In this document: positions 1 to 7,536 of the stretch, piece after piece
How the letters are laid out: the number at the start of each line of letters is the position of its first letter
Numbering within the stretch: position 1 is the first letter of the stretch
DNA from: Anabaena subtropica FACHB-260
GTDB lineage: Bacteria; Cyanobacteriota; Cyanobacteriia; Cyanobacteriales; Nostocaceae
Assembly (NCBI RefSeq): GCF_014697105.1
Contig: NZ_JACJRF010000031.1
Coordinates: 1 to 61,525, forward strand
Reading direction: 5' to 3'
DNA: 61,525 nucleotides
Made by a program: the position numbers and the translations under genes
The notes under the pieces: generated by a model
What the model was told of the DNA's origin: nothing
Seen by the model: only the letters and a program-made list of their open reading frames with translations
Database searches by the model: none

Positions 1-83
1 GATATCGGGCATGGGCTGATTGTGGTTTTTGAGTTGTCGTTGTGAGAGACAATAACTCTACTACATCGGCCCTCTCTCTTCAT
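1..83 (-). CDS. Possible 5' end of a further cargo gene (partial)
   Basis: After the DUF262 gene stops at 97, an open minus-strand frame starts with ATG at 81-83 and stays open to the window edge (27 codons). The bases before it are purine-rich but too close to the ATG for a standard ribosome-binding site, and the short peptide resembles nothing I recognise. An hsdS or hsdR gene would be expected somewhere in this direction, but these residues do not show one. Confidence 0.2.
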   Translation of the reverse strand, partial: MKREGRCSRVIVSHNDNSKTTISPCPI

Positions 84-96
84 CCTCTTATTTTGG

Positions 97-1932
97 CTAA
101 GGTATTGACTCAAGCAACCTGTTTAAACGCTCTGGGTTCCAAATTTCCTCTGCAATCTTTTGATAAAGCTTTTGCCGTGCGTCCAAATCAGCTTTTTTAA
201 ATTCCTTATGAGGCTGAAACAGTAGCCCAGAGCGTTCCTTATATCTCAAAAAACCTGGATTATGGTCATAACATTGAGAATTAAGTGATTGAGCTAAAAG
301 ATTCTGACCGTAGTAATGAGGTAGTTTGTCAGCGTAAGGCAAGTCACCATAACTAGCATTAAATGACTTCGGCAGCAGTAACAATCCCCCAATACGGTTA
401 CGATACTCATAGAAATCTGCACTACTGGAAAACTCATCTGAGTGACGCTGGTGTTTATTTGCCCAAATATGCTCTACCTCATATCGAGTTTTACCAGTGG
501 CAATATATTCGCTATAACGTGATGGTATTCCCGATTGCGTTTCTATGTAATCTGTTATCCGAGCAAGGAATTGGTAAATAGCATTGTAGTTTTGCTGATG
601 CAGTAGCAGTCGTTCATTAGAAGCAAAAACTTCTGGTTCTGCATCTAACTTCTGCCGCATAATCGTTACAAGTTCAGTCGGTGCTTTCCCCCGAATATCC
701 CGCATAACCACAAACATGGCATACTGCATCGTGTTGTATGTAATGGTTCGGAAATTCCATAACCTCCGAGCAAGCAGAATATCAAGAAAACTTGCCGCTA
801 AACGAATCTTTTGATTTATGATACCTGGGTCATCATCTGGATTTAAAGGTGCAAGCAGCAATGGATATTGAAGGGTAAAACCGTGCTGTGCATTGTAGAA
901 AACTTCCTCTAACCCTGGTTTCAAGGAAATCGATGCTTCCCGCAACTGTAAGTATTGGCGACTATAAAATGCAAAATCTCGCTCTATGAAGCGCACAAAA
1001 TCAGCATTTTTGTTGAGTCCCATTTTCAGCTTATGGTCACGTACCCAACGGTGAAACTCTGTACTGATGCGGTCAAAGTCACCAGGGACAGCACCTTTTT
1101 TACGTTCCCGAATTGTCTGGGCGTACTGACTGCGAAGCCAAGTTTTAATCGCATCGGCTTCTTCATCTTTACCCAACTCTATCAATTCACTTACACGCTT
1201 TTTCCAAAGCTGATTCGCCTGAACCTTTTTAGCTTCATCACTGATATTCGCCAGCAAAAAGCCTTTAAGCATATCCGTAGGTGAAAGAGATAGCCCTCGG
1301 TCATTCATCGTTTCAAAAATGGTATAGGCATCCTCATCGGAGTAAGCTGTAATCTCAACGATGTGGACGTTCTCTATCAACCAGTCTATAAAGTAGGGTA
1401 AAGCTTCTTTAGTTAAATCTTGTGGGAAATATTCTTTAATATTGGCATAACGCGCAACAATATTCTTTACTGACTCTGGTTGATCGGTGTCATCAAAAGA
1501 AACGTTATTGAAGAGAGCTTCCATGCAAGCATTACGCTCTTCAACATCTAAATTAAAGGATTTTTTCCGATGCCTTTCGGAGAAAATTAAGTCGTCGAGT
1601 TTTACTTTGTCGGGGCGATCTTTTTGAAGATTATGCAGAAAAATTAGTAATAGAGATAAGGTAGTGAGGCGTTGCTGTCCATCAATAATGAATTTCTTTA
1701 TTTCTTTCTGGCTAACAATAATTGACCCCAAGAAATAATGCCCGTAATTTTCAATGGCTTCTGGTTCATGACTCGGATCAAAATCATTAAGGAATTTCCC
1801 GGCTAGGTCTTCCAGCAGTTCTTGAACCTGTTTGGGTTCCCACTTATATTCTCTTTGGTAATAGTCGATAGCGTATTTATTACCACTGAGCAGTTGACGA
1901 ATAGTTTTAGCATCACCCCGAATTTCTTTCAT
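97..1932 (-). CDS. DUF262/DUF1524 (GmrSD-like) restriction protein
   Basis: The N-terminal half is a DUF262 domain with the diagnostic IDGQQRLTTL motif near residue 80, a ParB/Srx-like nucleotide-binding fold. The C-terminal half has DUF1524 with YEVEHIWA, an HNH/His-Me finger-type nuclease centre, followed by NRIGGLLLLP. The architecture is that of single-chain GmrSD type IV restriction enzymes, which cleave modified DNA. I start at the ATG at 1932 (611 aa) rather than 13 codons upstream: a GAGGAAA Shine-Dalgarno lies just before it, inside the last codons of hsdM, and the gap to the hsdM stop is only 4 bases, so the two are translationally linked. It is cargo of the transposon. That it restricts foreign DNA together with HsdM is inference. 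Confidence 0.85.
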   Translation of the reverse strand: MKEIRGDAKTIRQLLSGNKYAIDYYQREYKWEPKQVQELLEDLAGKFLNDFDPSHEPEAIENYGHYFLGSIIVSQKEIKKFIIDGQQRLTTLSLLLIFLHNLQKDRPDKVKLDDLIFSERHRKKSFNLDVEERNACMEALFNNVSFDDTDQPESVKNIVARYANIKEYFPQDLTKEALPYFIDWLIENVHIVEITAYSDEDAYTIFETMNDRGLSLSPTDMLKGFLLANISDEAKKVQANQLWKKRVSELIELGKDEEADAIKTWLRSQYAQTIRERKKGAVPGDFDRISTEFHRWVRDHKLKMGLNKNADFVRFIERDFAFYSRQYLQLREASISLKPGLEEVFYNAQHGFTLQYPLLLAPLNPDDDPGIINQKIRLAASFLDILLARRLWNFRTITYNTMQYAMFVVMRDIRGKAPTELVTIMRQKLDAEPEVFASNERLLLHQQNYNAIYQFLARITDYIETQSGIPSRYSEYIATGKTRYEVEHIWANKHQRHSDEFSSSADFYEYRNRIGGLLLLPKSFNASYGDLPYADKLPHYYGQNLLAQSLNSQCYDHNPGFLRYKERSGLLFQPHKEFKKADLDARQKLYQKIAEEIWNPERLNRLLESIP

Positions 1933-1936
1933 AATG

Positions 1937-4063
1937 CTATTTTTCCTCGCTAACAATCTGGCGTAAAACACCTTCTGTTTCTGCTTCTAAAGCAAAGATA
2001 TCTGCGGCTATTTCTTCCAAACTCCGCAACGGTTTGAACTTATAAAAATATTTAGTAAAAGAAATTTCATAACCCCTGACCGTTTTCTCGTAATCTATCC
2101 AAGCATCTGGTACATGAGGTAGCACTTCACGAGCAAAATACTCGTCAATATCTTCCTTCAATGGCACATTCTCTGTATCTCGCAATTCAGAATCAGGCTC
2201 ATAAGTTACTGCATCTTTAGTTTTTTTCTTAATTACAGGTTCCGCCGTTTCGTCTTTCTCTGTGAATGTGTCATAAACTAACTTAAACTCTTTAGCAGTT
2301 AGTTTAAGTTCTTTCGCCTTCAGTGCTTTTTCAAATTCTTGCTTAACTCGATTAAAATCTTTGTGAGGTTCGCTGCCAAACAAGTCTTTTAATATCCCCA
2401 AAATTACACCATTTTTTGTAGCCGAGGTGATATTTAGTGGTATTTCCTGTTGTCCTACACTACTTGTGTTAGTAGATGAAGTAGTAGGACTTGTTCCTAG
2501 AAACTGCGCTACTTGTTCAGGTGTAACTTGAAAAGTTAACCTTAAAGGACGGTCAACAGTAATTTTATGATAACCAAAATCTTCGTTATCAAAAATTTTA
2601 GACTGTTCTGTTTCTTCAAACGCTAAAAATGTTTCTGTAATTCGCTGAATATCTGCTTGTGTTAGCTCACAATTTTTCTTACCTAAATTTTTTCTTAACT
2701 TGCCATACCATTCAGTGGCATCAATTAACTGTACCTTGCCTCGACGCTGTTCAGGTTTGCGATTAGACAGCACCCAAATATAAGTAGCAATACCCGTGTT
2801 ATAAAACATATTCAAAGGTAAGCCGATGATGCACTCTAACCAATCATTTTCAATAATCCAGCGACGAATATTACTTTCCCCGCCACCTGCATCACCAGTA
2901 AATAAAGCTGAACCATTATGAACAATTGCTATTCGACTACCCAAGGTAGTGGACTGCTTCATTTTAGAAAGCATATTCACCAAAAATAACAATTGACCGT
3001 CACTGCTACGAGGTAACAAAGTCAGCTTTTCTCCTGGTTTTAACCCAGGATGTTCTACAGCAAAACGGGGGTCTTTAACTTCCTTCTTTTTGCCATCAAA
3101 CACAGCTTCTTGGTCTACAGTCCAAGACTTGCCATAGGGAGGATTAGCAAGCATAAAGTCGAACTGTAAATCAGCAAACTTGTCATGAGAAATTGTTGAA
3201 CCAAACCAAATTTTTTCCGGGTCACGACCCTTAATCAACATATCCGACTTACAAATGGCGTATGTTTCTGGGTTAACTTCCTGCCCATATAACTCGATTG
3301 TGACTTTTTTCGCTGATTTTTCGACAAGATGTTGAATAAATGCTTCTGATTCTGTCAACATCCCCCCAGAACCACAAGCGTCATCATATACCAAATAAGT
3401 ACCACCTTGAATCTGATTTTCAACTGGCAGAAATATCAAATTCACCATTAACTGAATAATGTCACGAGGGGTGAAGTGTTCCCCCGCTTCTTCGTTATTC
3501 TCTTCGTTAAACTTGCGGATTAATTCCTCGAACACAGAACCCATGCCCAGGTTAGTTAATCCCTCATGAATAATCTCACCCTTTTCATTTTTAACTGCTT
3601 CAGAACTAAGGTTAATTTCCTTAGCAACAAATTTTTGAATTAGAGCATAAAGCCGATTACTTTCTACTAAAGTCTCAATTTGATTTCGCAGTTTAAACTT
3701 AGCAATAATCTCTTGTACGTTCTCGCTAAAACCATTTAAATAATTTTCAAAATTTGCCCGAATATCGCTAGGAAAATCGAGCAAGGTTTTAAAAGTAAAT
3801 TGAGAAGTATTATAAAATACATAACCCGTTACTCTAGGAAGCTGTTGCGCTATGGCATTTTGTCCGAAATTGCCTTCTTCCAGCCGCTTATAAAGTTCAA
3901 GTACCTTATCTTTAGTAGGTTCTAATAAGCAATCCAAACGCCGTAGTACCGTCATTGGCAGAATGACATCTCGGTACTTACCGCGTACATAGACATCTCT
4001 CAATACATCGTCGGCAATACTCCAGATAAAGTTAACAATAGTGTTGTGTGTCGTGTAATTCAT
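1937..4063 (-). CDS. hsdM: Type I restriction-modification DNA methyltransferase subunit
   Basis: A 708-aa N6-adenine methyltransferase. The N-terminal helical HsdM_N domain (about residues 8-140) is followed by the N6_Mtase domain with the SAM-binding motif DACGSGG near residue 228 and the catalytic motif IV NPPYGKSW near residue 306. The C-terminal 150 residues are the charged, helical tail typical of long HsdM proteins. The enzyme needs an HsdS specificity subunit to recognise DNA; neither hsdS nor hsdR is in the window, so they may lie upstream of position 1 or be absent. It follows the MerR regulator gene on the same strand after 80 bases and is followed 4 bases later by the DUF262 gene. 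It is transposon cargo. Confidence 0.93.
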   Translation of the reverse strand: MNYTTHNTIVNFIWSIADDVLRDVYVRGKYRDVILPMTVLRRLDCLLEPTKDKVLELYKRLEEGNFGQNAIAQQLPRVTGYVFYNTSQFTFKTLLDFPSDIRANFENYLNGFSENVQEIIAKFKLRNQIETLVESNRLYALIQKFVAKEINLSSEAVKNEKGEIIHEGLTNLGMGSVFEELIRKFNEENNEEAGEHFTPRDIIQLMVNLIFLPVENQIQGGTYLVYDDACGSGGMLTESEAFIQHLVEKSAKKVTIELYGQEVNPETYAICKSDMLIKGRDPEKIWFGSTISHDKFADLQFDFMLANPPYGKSWTVDQEAVFDGKKKEVKDPRFAVEHPGLKPGEKLTLLPRSSDGQLLFLVNMLSKMKQSTTLGSRIAIVHNGSALFTGDAGGGESNIRRWIIENDWLECIIGLPLNMFYNTGIATYIWVLSNRKPEQRRGKVQLIDATEWYGKLRKNLGKKNCELTQADIQRITETFLAFEETEQSKIFDNEDFGYHKITVDRPLRLTFQVTPEQVAQFLGTSPTTSSTNTSSVGQQEIPLNITSATKNGVILGILKDLFGSEPHKDFNRVKQEFEKALKAKELKLTAKEFKLVYDTFTEKDETAEPVIKKKTKDAVTYEPDSELRDTENVPLKEDIDEYFAREVLPHVPDAWIDYEKTVRGYEISFTKYFYKFKPLRSLEEIAADIFALEAETEGVLRQIVSEEK

Positions 4064-4143
4064 ATTGCCAGCACAGTAGGCGATTGCATCCCAATAGTTG
4101 TAACAGTTTAAGGTACAGTGGTGTCTGCTTTATACAGCCAGTC

Positions 4144-4599
4144 TTAATTTTTCTCTAACTTTTGACGCAACTGCTGATAAATCACGTCCAGCCAAACGGG
4201 AATCACAGGCTTACCTTCATCTAAAGATGCGATCGCCTTCGTTCTGTCATACTCCATTAGTGCAAGCGATACCTTTGGCACACCTAACGGTGAACGCTCC
4301 TGTGCTTCTAACAACAACATGAAGCGTTTACCTGTACCAGAACTAAATAACTCTGGTTCTTCGTCTCTCAGAGTTTTCAAGGTTTCGCAAGCGATATCAA
4401 AACTCAAACCTACAGACAGCCAATATACCATAGCTGCCAGCTCTACTAAATTGGTTTTTGAGTAATAAATACTACGCCCTATACCCGTATCACTAATGAC
4501 AGGAATTACCACCCCTTTTTCTCGCCAATACTGGAGTTGACGGAGTGTACAACCTGTAATTTGAGATGCTTCCTTACTTGTAAAAAATGTCTCCTGCAT
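4144..4599 (-). CDS. cvkR: MerR-type regulator of the CAST (CvkR-like)
   Basis: A 151-aa protein with an N-terminal MerR-type winged helix-turn-helix (FTSKEASQITGCTLRQLQYW, residues 6-25) and a short C-terminal dimerisation/effector part without metal-binding cysteines of the classic type. It is divergent from cas12k, with 69 bases between the start codons. Published work on an Anabaena CAST describes a MerR-type repressor, CvkR, in exactly this place, which represses cas12k and accessory CAST genes. The intergenic region here holds a strong inverted repeat (4623-4652) suited to a dimeric repressor. hsdM follows on the same strand, so cargo transcription may be linked to it. Confidence 0.88.
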   Translation of the reverse strand: MQETFFTSKEASQITGCTLRQLQYWREKGVVIPVISDTGIGRSIYYSKTNLVELAAMVYWLSVGLSFDIACETLKTLRDEEPELFSSGTGKRFMLLLEAQERSPLGVPKVSLALMEYDRTKAIASLDEGKPVIPVWLDVIYQQLRQKLEKN

Positions 4600-4622
4600 A
4601 GATTTTTATTTTACAGAAGACC

Positions 4623-4652
4623 TGTTTAATACAAATATGTTAGTATTGAACA
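4623..4652. promoter_or_regulatory. Inverted repeat between cvkR and cas12k, candidate CvkR operator
   Basis: The arms TGTTTAATAC (4623-4632) and GTATTGAACA (4643-4652) match in 9 of 10 positions as an inverted repeat, separated by a 10-base AT-rich centre. On the minus strand the repeat covers a plausible promoter for cvkR (TTGTTC, 16 bases, TATTAA). Its position suits autoregulation and repression of cas12k. Operator function is inference from position and symmetry. Confidence 0.6.
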
Positions 4653-4668
4653 AAATTGTTTATAACGT

Positions 4669-6585
4669 ATGAGCCAAATCACTATTCAGTGTCGTCTTGT
4701 AGCTTCTGAAACAACTCGTCATCAACTCTGGAAGTTAATGGCTCAGTTAAATACGCCACTGATTAATGAACTATTGGTTCAAGTAGCTCAACAGCCTGAG
4801 TTTGAAACTTGGCGACAAAAGGGCAAACACCCGACTGGTATTGTCAAAGAACTATGCCAGCCTTTGAAAACTGACCCTCGCTTTATTGGTCAACCAGGAC
4901 GTTTTTACACAAGTGCGATCGCCACAGTGAATTACATCTACAAATCTTGGCTGGCATTGATGAAGCGATCGCAATCTCAACTGGAAGGTAAAATGCGCTG
5001 GCTGGAAATGCTGAAAAGTGATACCGAATTAGTAGAAATAAGTGGTGTGACTTTAGAAAGCCTTCGTACTAAAGCTGCTGAAACACTGGCTCAATTTGCC
5101 CCCCAGCCAGATACAGTTGAACCACAACCAGCTAAAGGAAAGAAAAATAAGAAAATCAAAAAATCTGAAAAATCAGATAGCGACCGTAGCATTTCTCAAA
5201 TTTTATTTGAGGCTTACCGTGATACAGAAGACAACTTGACTCGTTGTGCGATTAGCTACTTACTCAAAAACGGCTGCAAAATCAACAATAAAGAGGAAGA
5301 TAGTGAAAAATTTGCTAAACGCCGCCGTAAACTGGAAATTCAGATTGAACGTCTAAGAGAACAACTAGAGGCACGAGTCCCCAAAGGCCGAGACTTAACT
5401 GATGCTAAATGGTTAGAAACTCTTTTGCTTGCCACTAATAACGCTCCTGAAAATGAAGCGGAGGCGAAATTTTGGCAGGACAGGCTTTTAAAAAAATCTA
5501 GCACAGTACCTTTCCCAGTTGCTTATGAAACCAACGAAGATATGACTTGGTTTAAGAACAAGCTTGGACGTATTTGTGTGAAATTCAATGGTTTGAGTAA
5601 GAAACATAGCTTTCAAGTCTACTGTGATTCTCGCCATCTCCACTGGTTCCAACGCTTTTTAGAAGACCAACAAATTAAACACAACAGTAAAAAGCAACAC
5701 TCTAGTGGTCTATTTACTCTCCGAAGTGGGCGTATTGCTTGGCAACAAGGAGAAAGTAAAGGCGATCCTTGGAAAGTTAACCACTTAATCCTTTACTGTT
5801 CTGTAGATACTCGCCTGTGGACAACTGAAGGAACAAACCTAGTTAGAGAAGAGAAAGCAGAAGAAATTGCTAAAACTATCACCAAAACAAAAGCCAAAGG
5901 AGAACTCAACGATAAACAACAAGCTTACATAAAACGCAAGAACTCATCTCTAGCGAGAATCGATAATCCCTTTCCTCGCCCCAGCAAACCCTTATATAAA
6001 GGTCAATCTCATATTCTTGTTGGTGTCAGCCTTGGTCTTGAGAAACCTACAACAGTAGCGGTAGTAGACGGCACTACCAGTAAAGTCATGACCTACCGCA
6101 GCATTAAACAATTACTGGGCGATAATTACAAACTGCTAAATCGACAGCGACAACAAAAACATTTATTGTCTCACCAACGGCAAATAGCTCAAATGCTGTC
6201 CGCACCAAATGAATTTGGAGAATCAGAGTTCGGGCAGTATGTCGATAGATTACTAGCTAAAGAAATTGTGGCGATCGCCCAAACATACAAAGCTGGCTCT
6301 ATTGTCCTGCCTAAATTGGGCGATATGCGAGAACAGCTACAAAGTGAGATTCAAGCTAAAGCCGAACAAAAATCAGATTTGATAGAAGTTCAACAAAAAT
6401 ATGCCAAACAGTACCGAGTTAGTGTTCATCAGTGGAGTTATGGTCGATTGATTGCAAATATTCGCTCGTCAGCAGCTAAGGCTGGAATTGTGATAGAGGA
6501 ATCGAAACAACCGATTCGAGGTAGCCCACAGGAGAAAGCGAAAGAACTAGCGATCTCCGCTTACCATTCTCGCAAAAGAAACTGA
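4669..6585 (+). CDS. cas12k: Cas12k, nuclease-inactive type V-K effector of the CAST
   Basis: A 638-aa protein, the usual Cas12k size. It is collinear with Cas12k proteins of cyanobacterial CASTs. The RuvC-I motif reads VGVSLGLE, with Ser at about residue 454 in place of the catalytic Asp. The position of the RuvC-II Glu reads IVLPKLGD, and the RuvC-III region ends in AISAYHSRKR. All three therefore lack the canonical acidic residues, as expected for an effector that binds DNA but does not cut. A lysine-rich segment near residues 155-170 (KGKKNKKIKKSEK) lies in a poorly conserved linker. With crRNA and tracrRNA it marks the target for TnsC/TniQ/TnsB. tracrRNA follows 40 bases later on the same strand. 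Confidence 0.97.
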   Translation: MSQITIQCRLVASETTRHQLWKLMAQLNTPLINELLVQVAQQPEFETWRQKGKHPTGIVKELCQPLKTDPRFIGQPGRFYTSAIATVNYIYKSWLALMKRSQSQLEGKMRWLEMLKSDTELVEISGVTLESLRTKAAETLAQFAPQPDTVEPQPAKGKKNKKIKKSEKSDSDRSISQILFEAYRDTEDNLTRCAISYLLKNGCKINNKEEDSEKFAKRRRKLEIQIERLREQLEARVPKGRDLTDAKWLETLLLATNNAPENEAEAKFWQDRLLKKSSTVPFPVAYETNEDMTWFKNKLGRICVKFNGLSKKHSFQVYCDSRHLHWFQRFLEDQQIKHNSKKQHSSGLFTLRSGRIAWQQGESKGDPWKVNHLILYCSVDTRLWTTEGTNLVREEKAEEIAKTITKTKAKGELNDKQQAYIKRKNSSLARIDNPFPRPSKPLYKGQSHILVGVSLGLEKPTTVAVVDGTTSKVMTYRSIKQLLGDNYKLLNRQRQQKHLLSHQRQIAQMLSAPNEFGESEFGQYVDRLLAKEIVAIAQTYKAGSIVLPKLGDMREQLQSEIQAKAEQKSDLIEVQQKYAKQYRVSVHQWSYGRLIANIRSSAAKAGIVIEESKQPIRGSPQEKAKELAISAYHSRKRN

Positions 6586-6616
6586 TTGACAAAACACCGA
6601 ACCTTGACAATAAAAT
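6586..6616 (+). promoter_or_regulatory. Candidate promoter of the tracrRNA
   Basis: TTGACA at 6586-6591 begins directly after the cas12k stop codon, and AT-rich -10-like hexamers (AATAAA or TAAAAT) lie 17 to 19 bases further on. This would start transcription near 6622-6628, where similarity to known V-K tracrRNAs begins. A second TTGACA at 6604-6609 is an alternative -35 element. No transcript data are available. Confidence 0.4.
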
Positions 6617-6623
6617 AAGGAAA

Positions 6624-6858
6624 TTCAACAGCGCCGCAGTTCATGCTTGTTACAAGCCTCTGTGCTGTGTAAGTTTGGGTTAGTTTGACTGCTGTTAAAC
6701 AGTCTTGCTTTCTGACCCTGGTAGCTGCCCACCTTGATGCTGCTGTTCCTTGAGGACAGGAATAAGGTGCGCCCCCAGTAATAGAGGTGCGGGTTTACCG
6801 CAGTGGTGGCTACTGAATCACCTCCGATCAAGGAGGAACCCACCTTAATTATTTTTTT
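6624..6858 (+). ncRNA. tracrRNA of the type V-K CAST
   Basis: The segment follows the known V-K tracrRNA layout: AGCGCCGCAGTTCATGC at its start, then GGGTTAGTTTGACTG with a paired stem and CTTGCTTTCTGACCCTGG, GTAGCTGC, a run ending in GGTGCGC, CAGTGGTGGCTACTGAATCA and CCTCCGATCAAGGAGG. These blocks are nearly the same as in the ShCAST tracrRNA. The 3' anti-repeat AACCCACCTT lies at 6837-6846 and a T-rich stretch follows at 6850-6858, a likely end. Exact ends are estimated. An open reading frame on the opposite strand over this RNA is a shadow. Confidence 0.93.
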
Positions 6859-7046
6859 GGCGAATCGAAGCGGGGTCAATTTTCCTGGGGATTCTGCCAA
6901 AAGTTCAAATCGCTTATCTAGTGAGGTTCATAGCCTTTAAAGTGTCAGTTAATTTACTTTTTTGAGTGTTGACTGATGAGCGATTTTGGGAGACATGGCA
7001 AAAATGCTTTTAGAACTATTGGCAAGCCAAGGGTTTGAGGTGCAGA

Positions 7047-7304
7047 GTTTCAACGCCCCTCCCAGCTAGAGGCGGGTTGAAAGCTGATGCCTTGCGATTT
7101 TACTTAGCAGCCAATACCTGTTTCAACGCCCCTCTCAGATAGAAGCGGGTTGAAAGAACGTATAAAGTGGTCAATTGTTGATTGTGATGGCGAGTTTCAA
7201 CGCCCCTCCCAGATAGAGGCGGGTTGAAAGATTCGAGTTAGTCAGTTAATAAATCAATTAAATTTGAGTTTCAAAAGCAATGTCAGAGTAAGGTGGGTTG
7301 GAAG
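7047..7304 (+). CRISPR. Type V-K CRISPR array: three canonical repeats and one degenerate terminal repeat
   Basis: Repeats of 37 bases lie at 7047-7083, 7120-7156 and 7194-7230. They begin GTTTCAACGCCCCTC and end GCGGGTTGAAAG, with two or three substitutions among copies. Spacers are 7084-7119 (36 nt), 7157-7193 (37 nt) and 7231-7267 (37 nt, very AT-rich). A fourth, degenerate repeat at 7268-7304 keeps GTTTCAA at the start and GGGTTGGAAG at the end but differs in its middle. The array has the same orientation as cas12k and the tracrRNA. I found no target in this window for the first three spacers. Confidence 0.95.
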
Positions 7305-7321
7305 ATGGGGCAGATTGAGAA
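7268..7321 (+). other. Degenerate repeat plus homing spacer directed at mutS
   Basis: The degenerate repeat (7268-7304) is followed by ATGGGGCAGATTGAGAA (7305-7321), identical over 17 nt to the mutS coding strand at 7593-7577. The next base differs (T against A). A short guide of about 17-20 nt behind a divergent repeat is the known form of self-homing guides in type V-K CASTs. It reads outward, toward the transposon end that adjoins its own target. Confidence 0.92.
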
Positions 7322-7465
7322 TAGAAAAGTTGAACACAACGTGAGTTTTAAAAGCTGTGTTATCGTGTGCCAAGTTTTATACATTACACAACACATCACG
7401 TTGAAAAGTTTAATGAGATTATTTTCTTAATAGTTAGTCAACACAATTTGAAAACAAAAAATTGT

Positions 7466-7535
7466 TAATATGGACATTAATTAATTAAAATTGACATTAA
7501 TTTGTTAACAGTGACAAATAATTAGTTAATGTACA
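7466..7535. repeat. Array-proximal transposon end with TnsB-type binding repeats
   Basis: Read inward on the minus strand, the end begins TGTACATTAACTAATTA and continues with TTTGTCAC. Two further copies of a TTAA(C)AAATTAATGTC-like motif follow, with GTCA/GTCC cores near 7511-7514, 7491-7495 and 7473-7476. The terminal TGTACA is at 7530-7535. Terminal TGTACA plus internal GTCA repeats is the pattern of V-K CAST ends. The base at 7536 and those after it belong to the target, and insertion should have duplicated about 5 bp beginning there. Confidence 0.88.
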
Positions 7536-7536
7536 G

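Larger units (their letters stand above)
1..7535. mobile_element. Type V-K CRISPR-associated transposon (CAST), array-proximal half, truncated by the window start
   Basis: Read from right to left the element has a TGTACA terminus with repeated TnsB-type motifs (7466-7535), a degenerate repeat with homing spacer, a short CRISPR array, a tracrRNA gene, cas12k, a divergent MerR-type regulator and restriction-type cargo. This is the known order for type V-K CASTs. tnsB, tnsC and tniQ are not present and should lie before position 1, so whether the element is complete cannot be judged. The right boundary is exact: the terminal base is 7535 and the mutS stop codon begins one base later on the minus strand. 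By the T-LR orientation rule the target-proximal end would be called the left end; I call it array-proximal to avoid a naming error. Confidence 0.93.

Noticed and set aside
6625-6900. A 91-codon minus-strand open frame
   Set aside because: It lies over the tracrRNA gene, has no ribosome-binding site, and its sequence is explained by the conserved RNA.
7337-7403. CAACGTGA and TCACGTTG inverted pair between the array and the transposon end
   Set aside because: The arms are only 8 bp and over 50 bases apart, so a chance origin is likely. I do not call it a structure.
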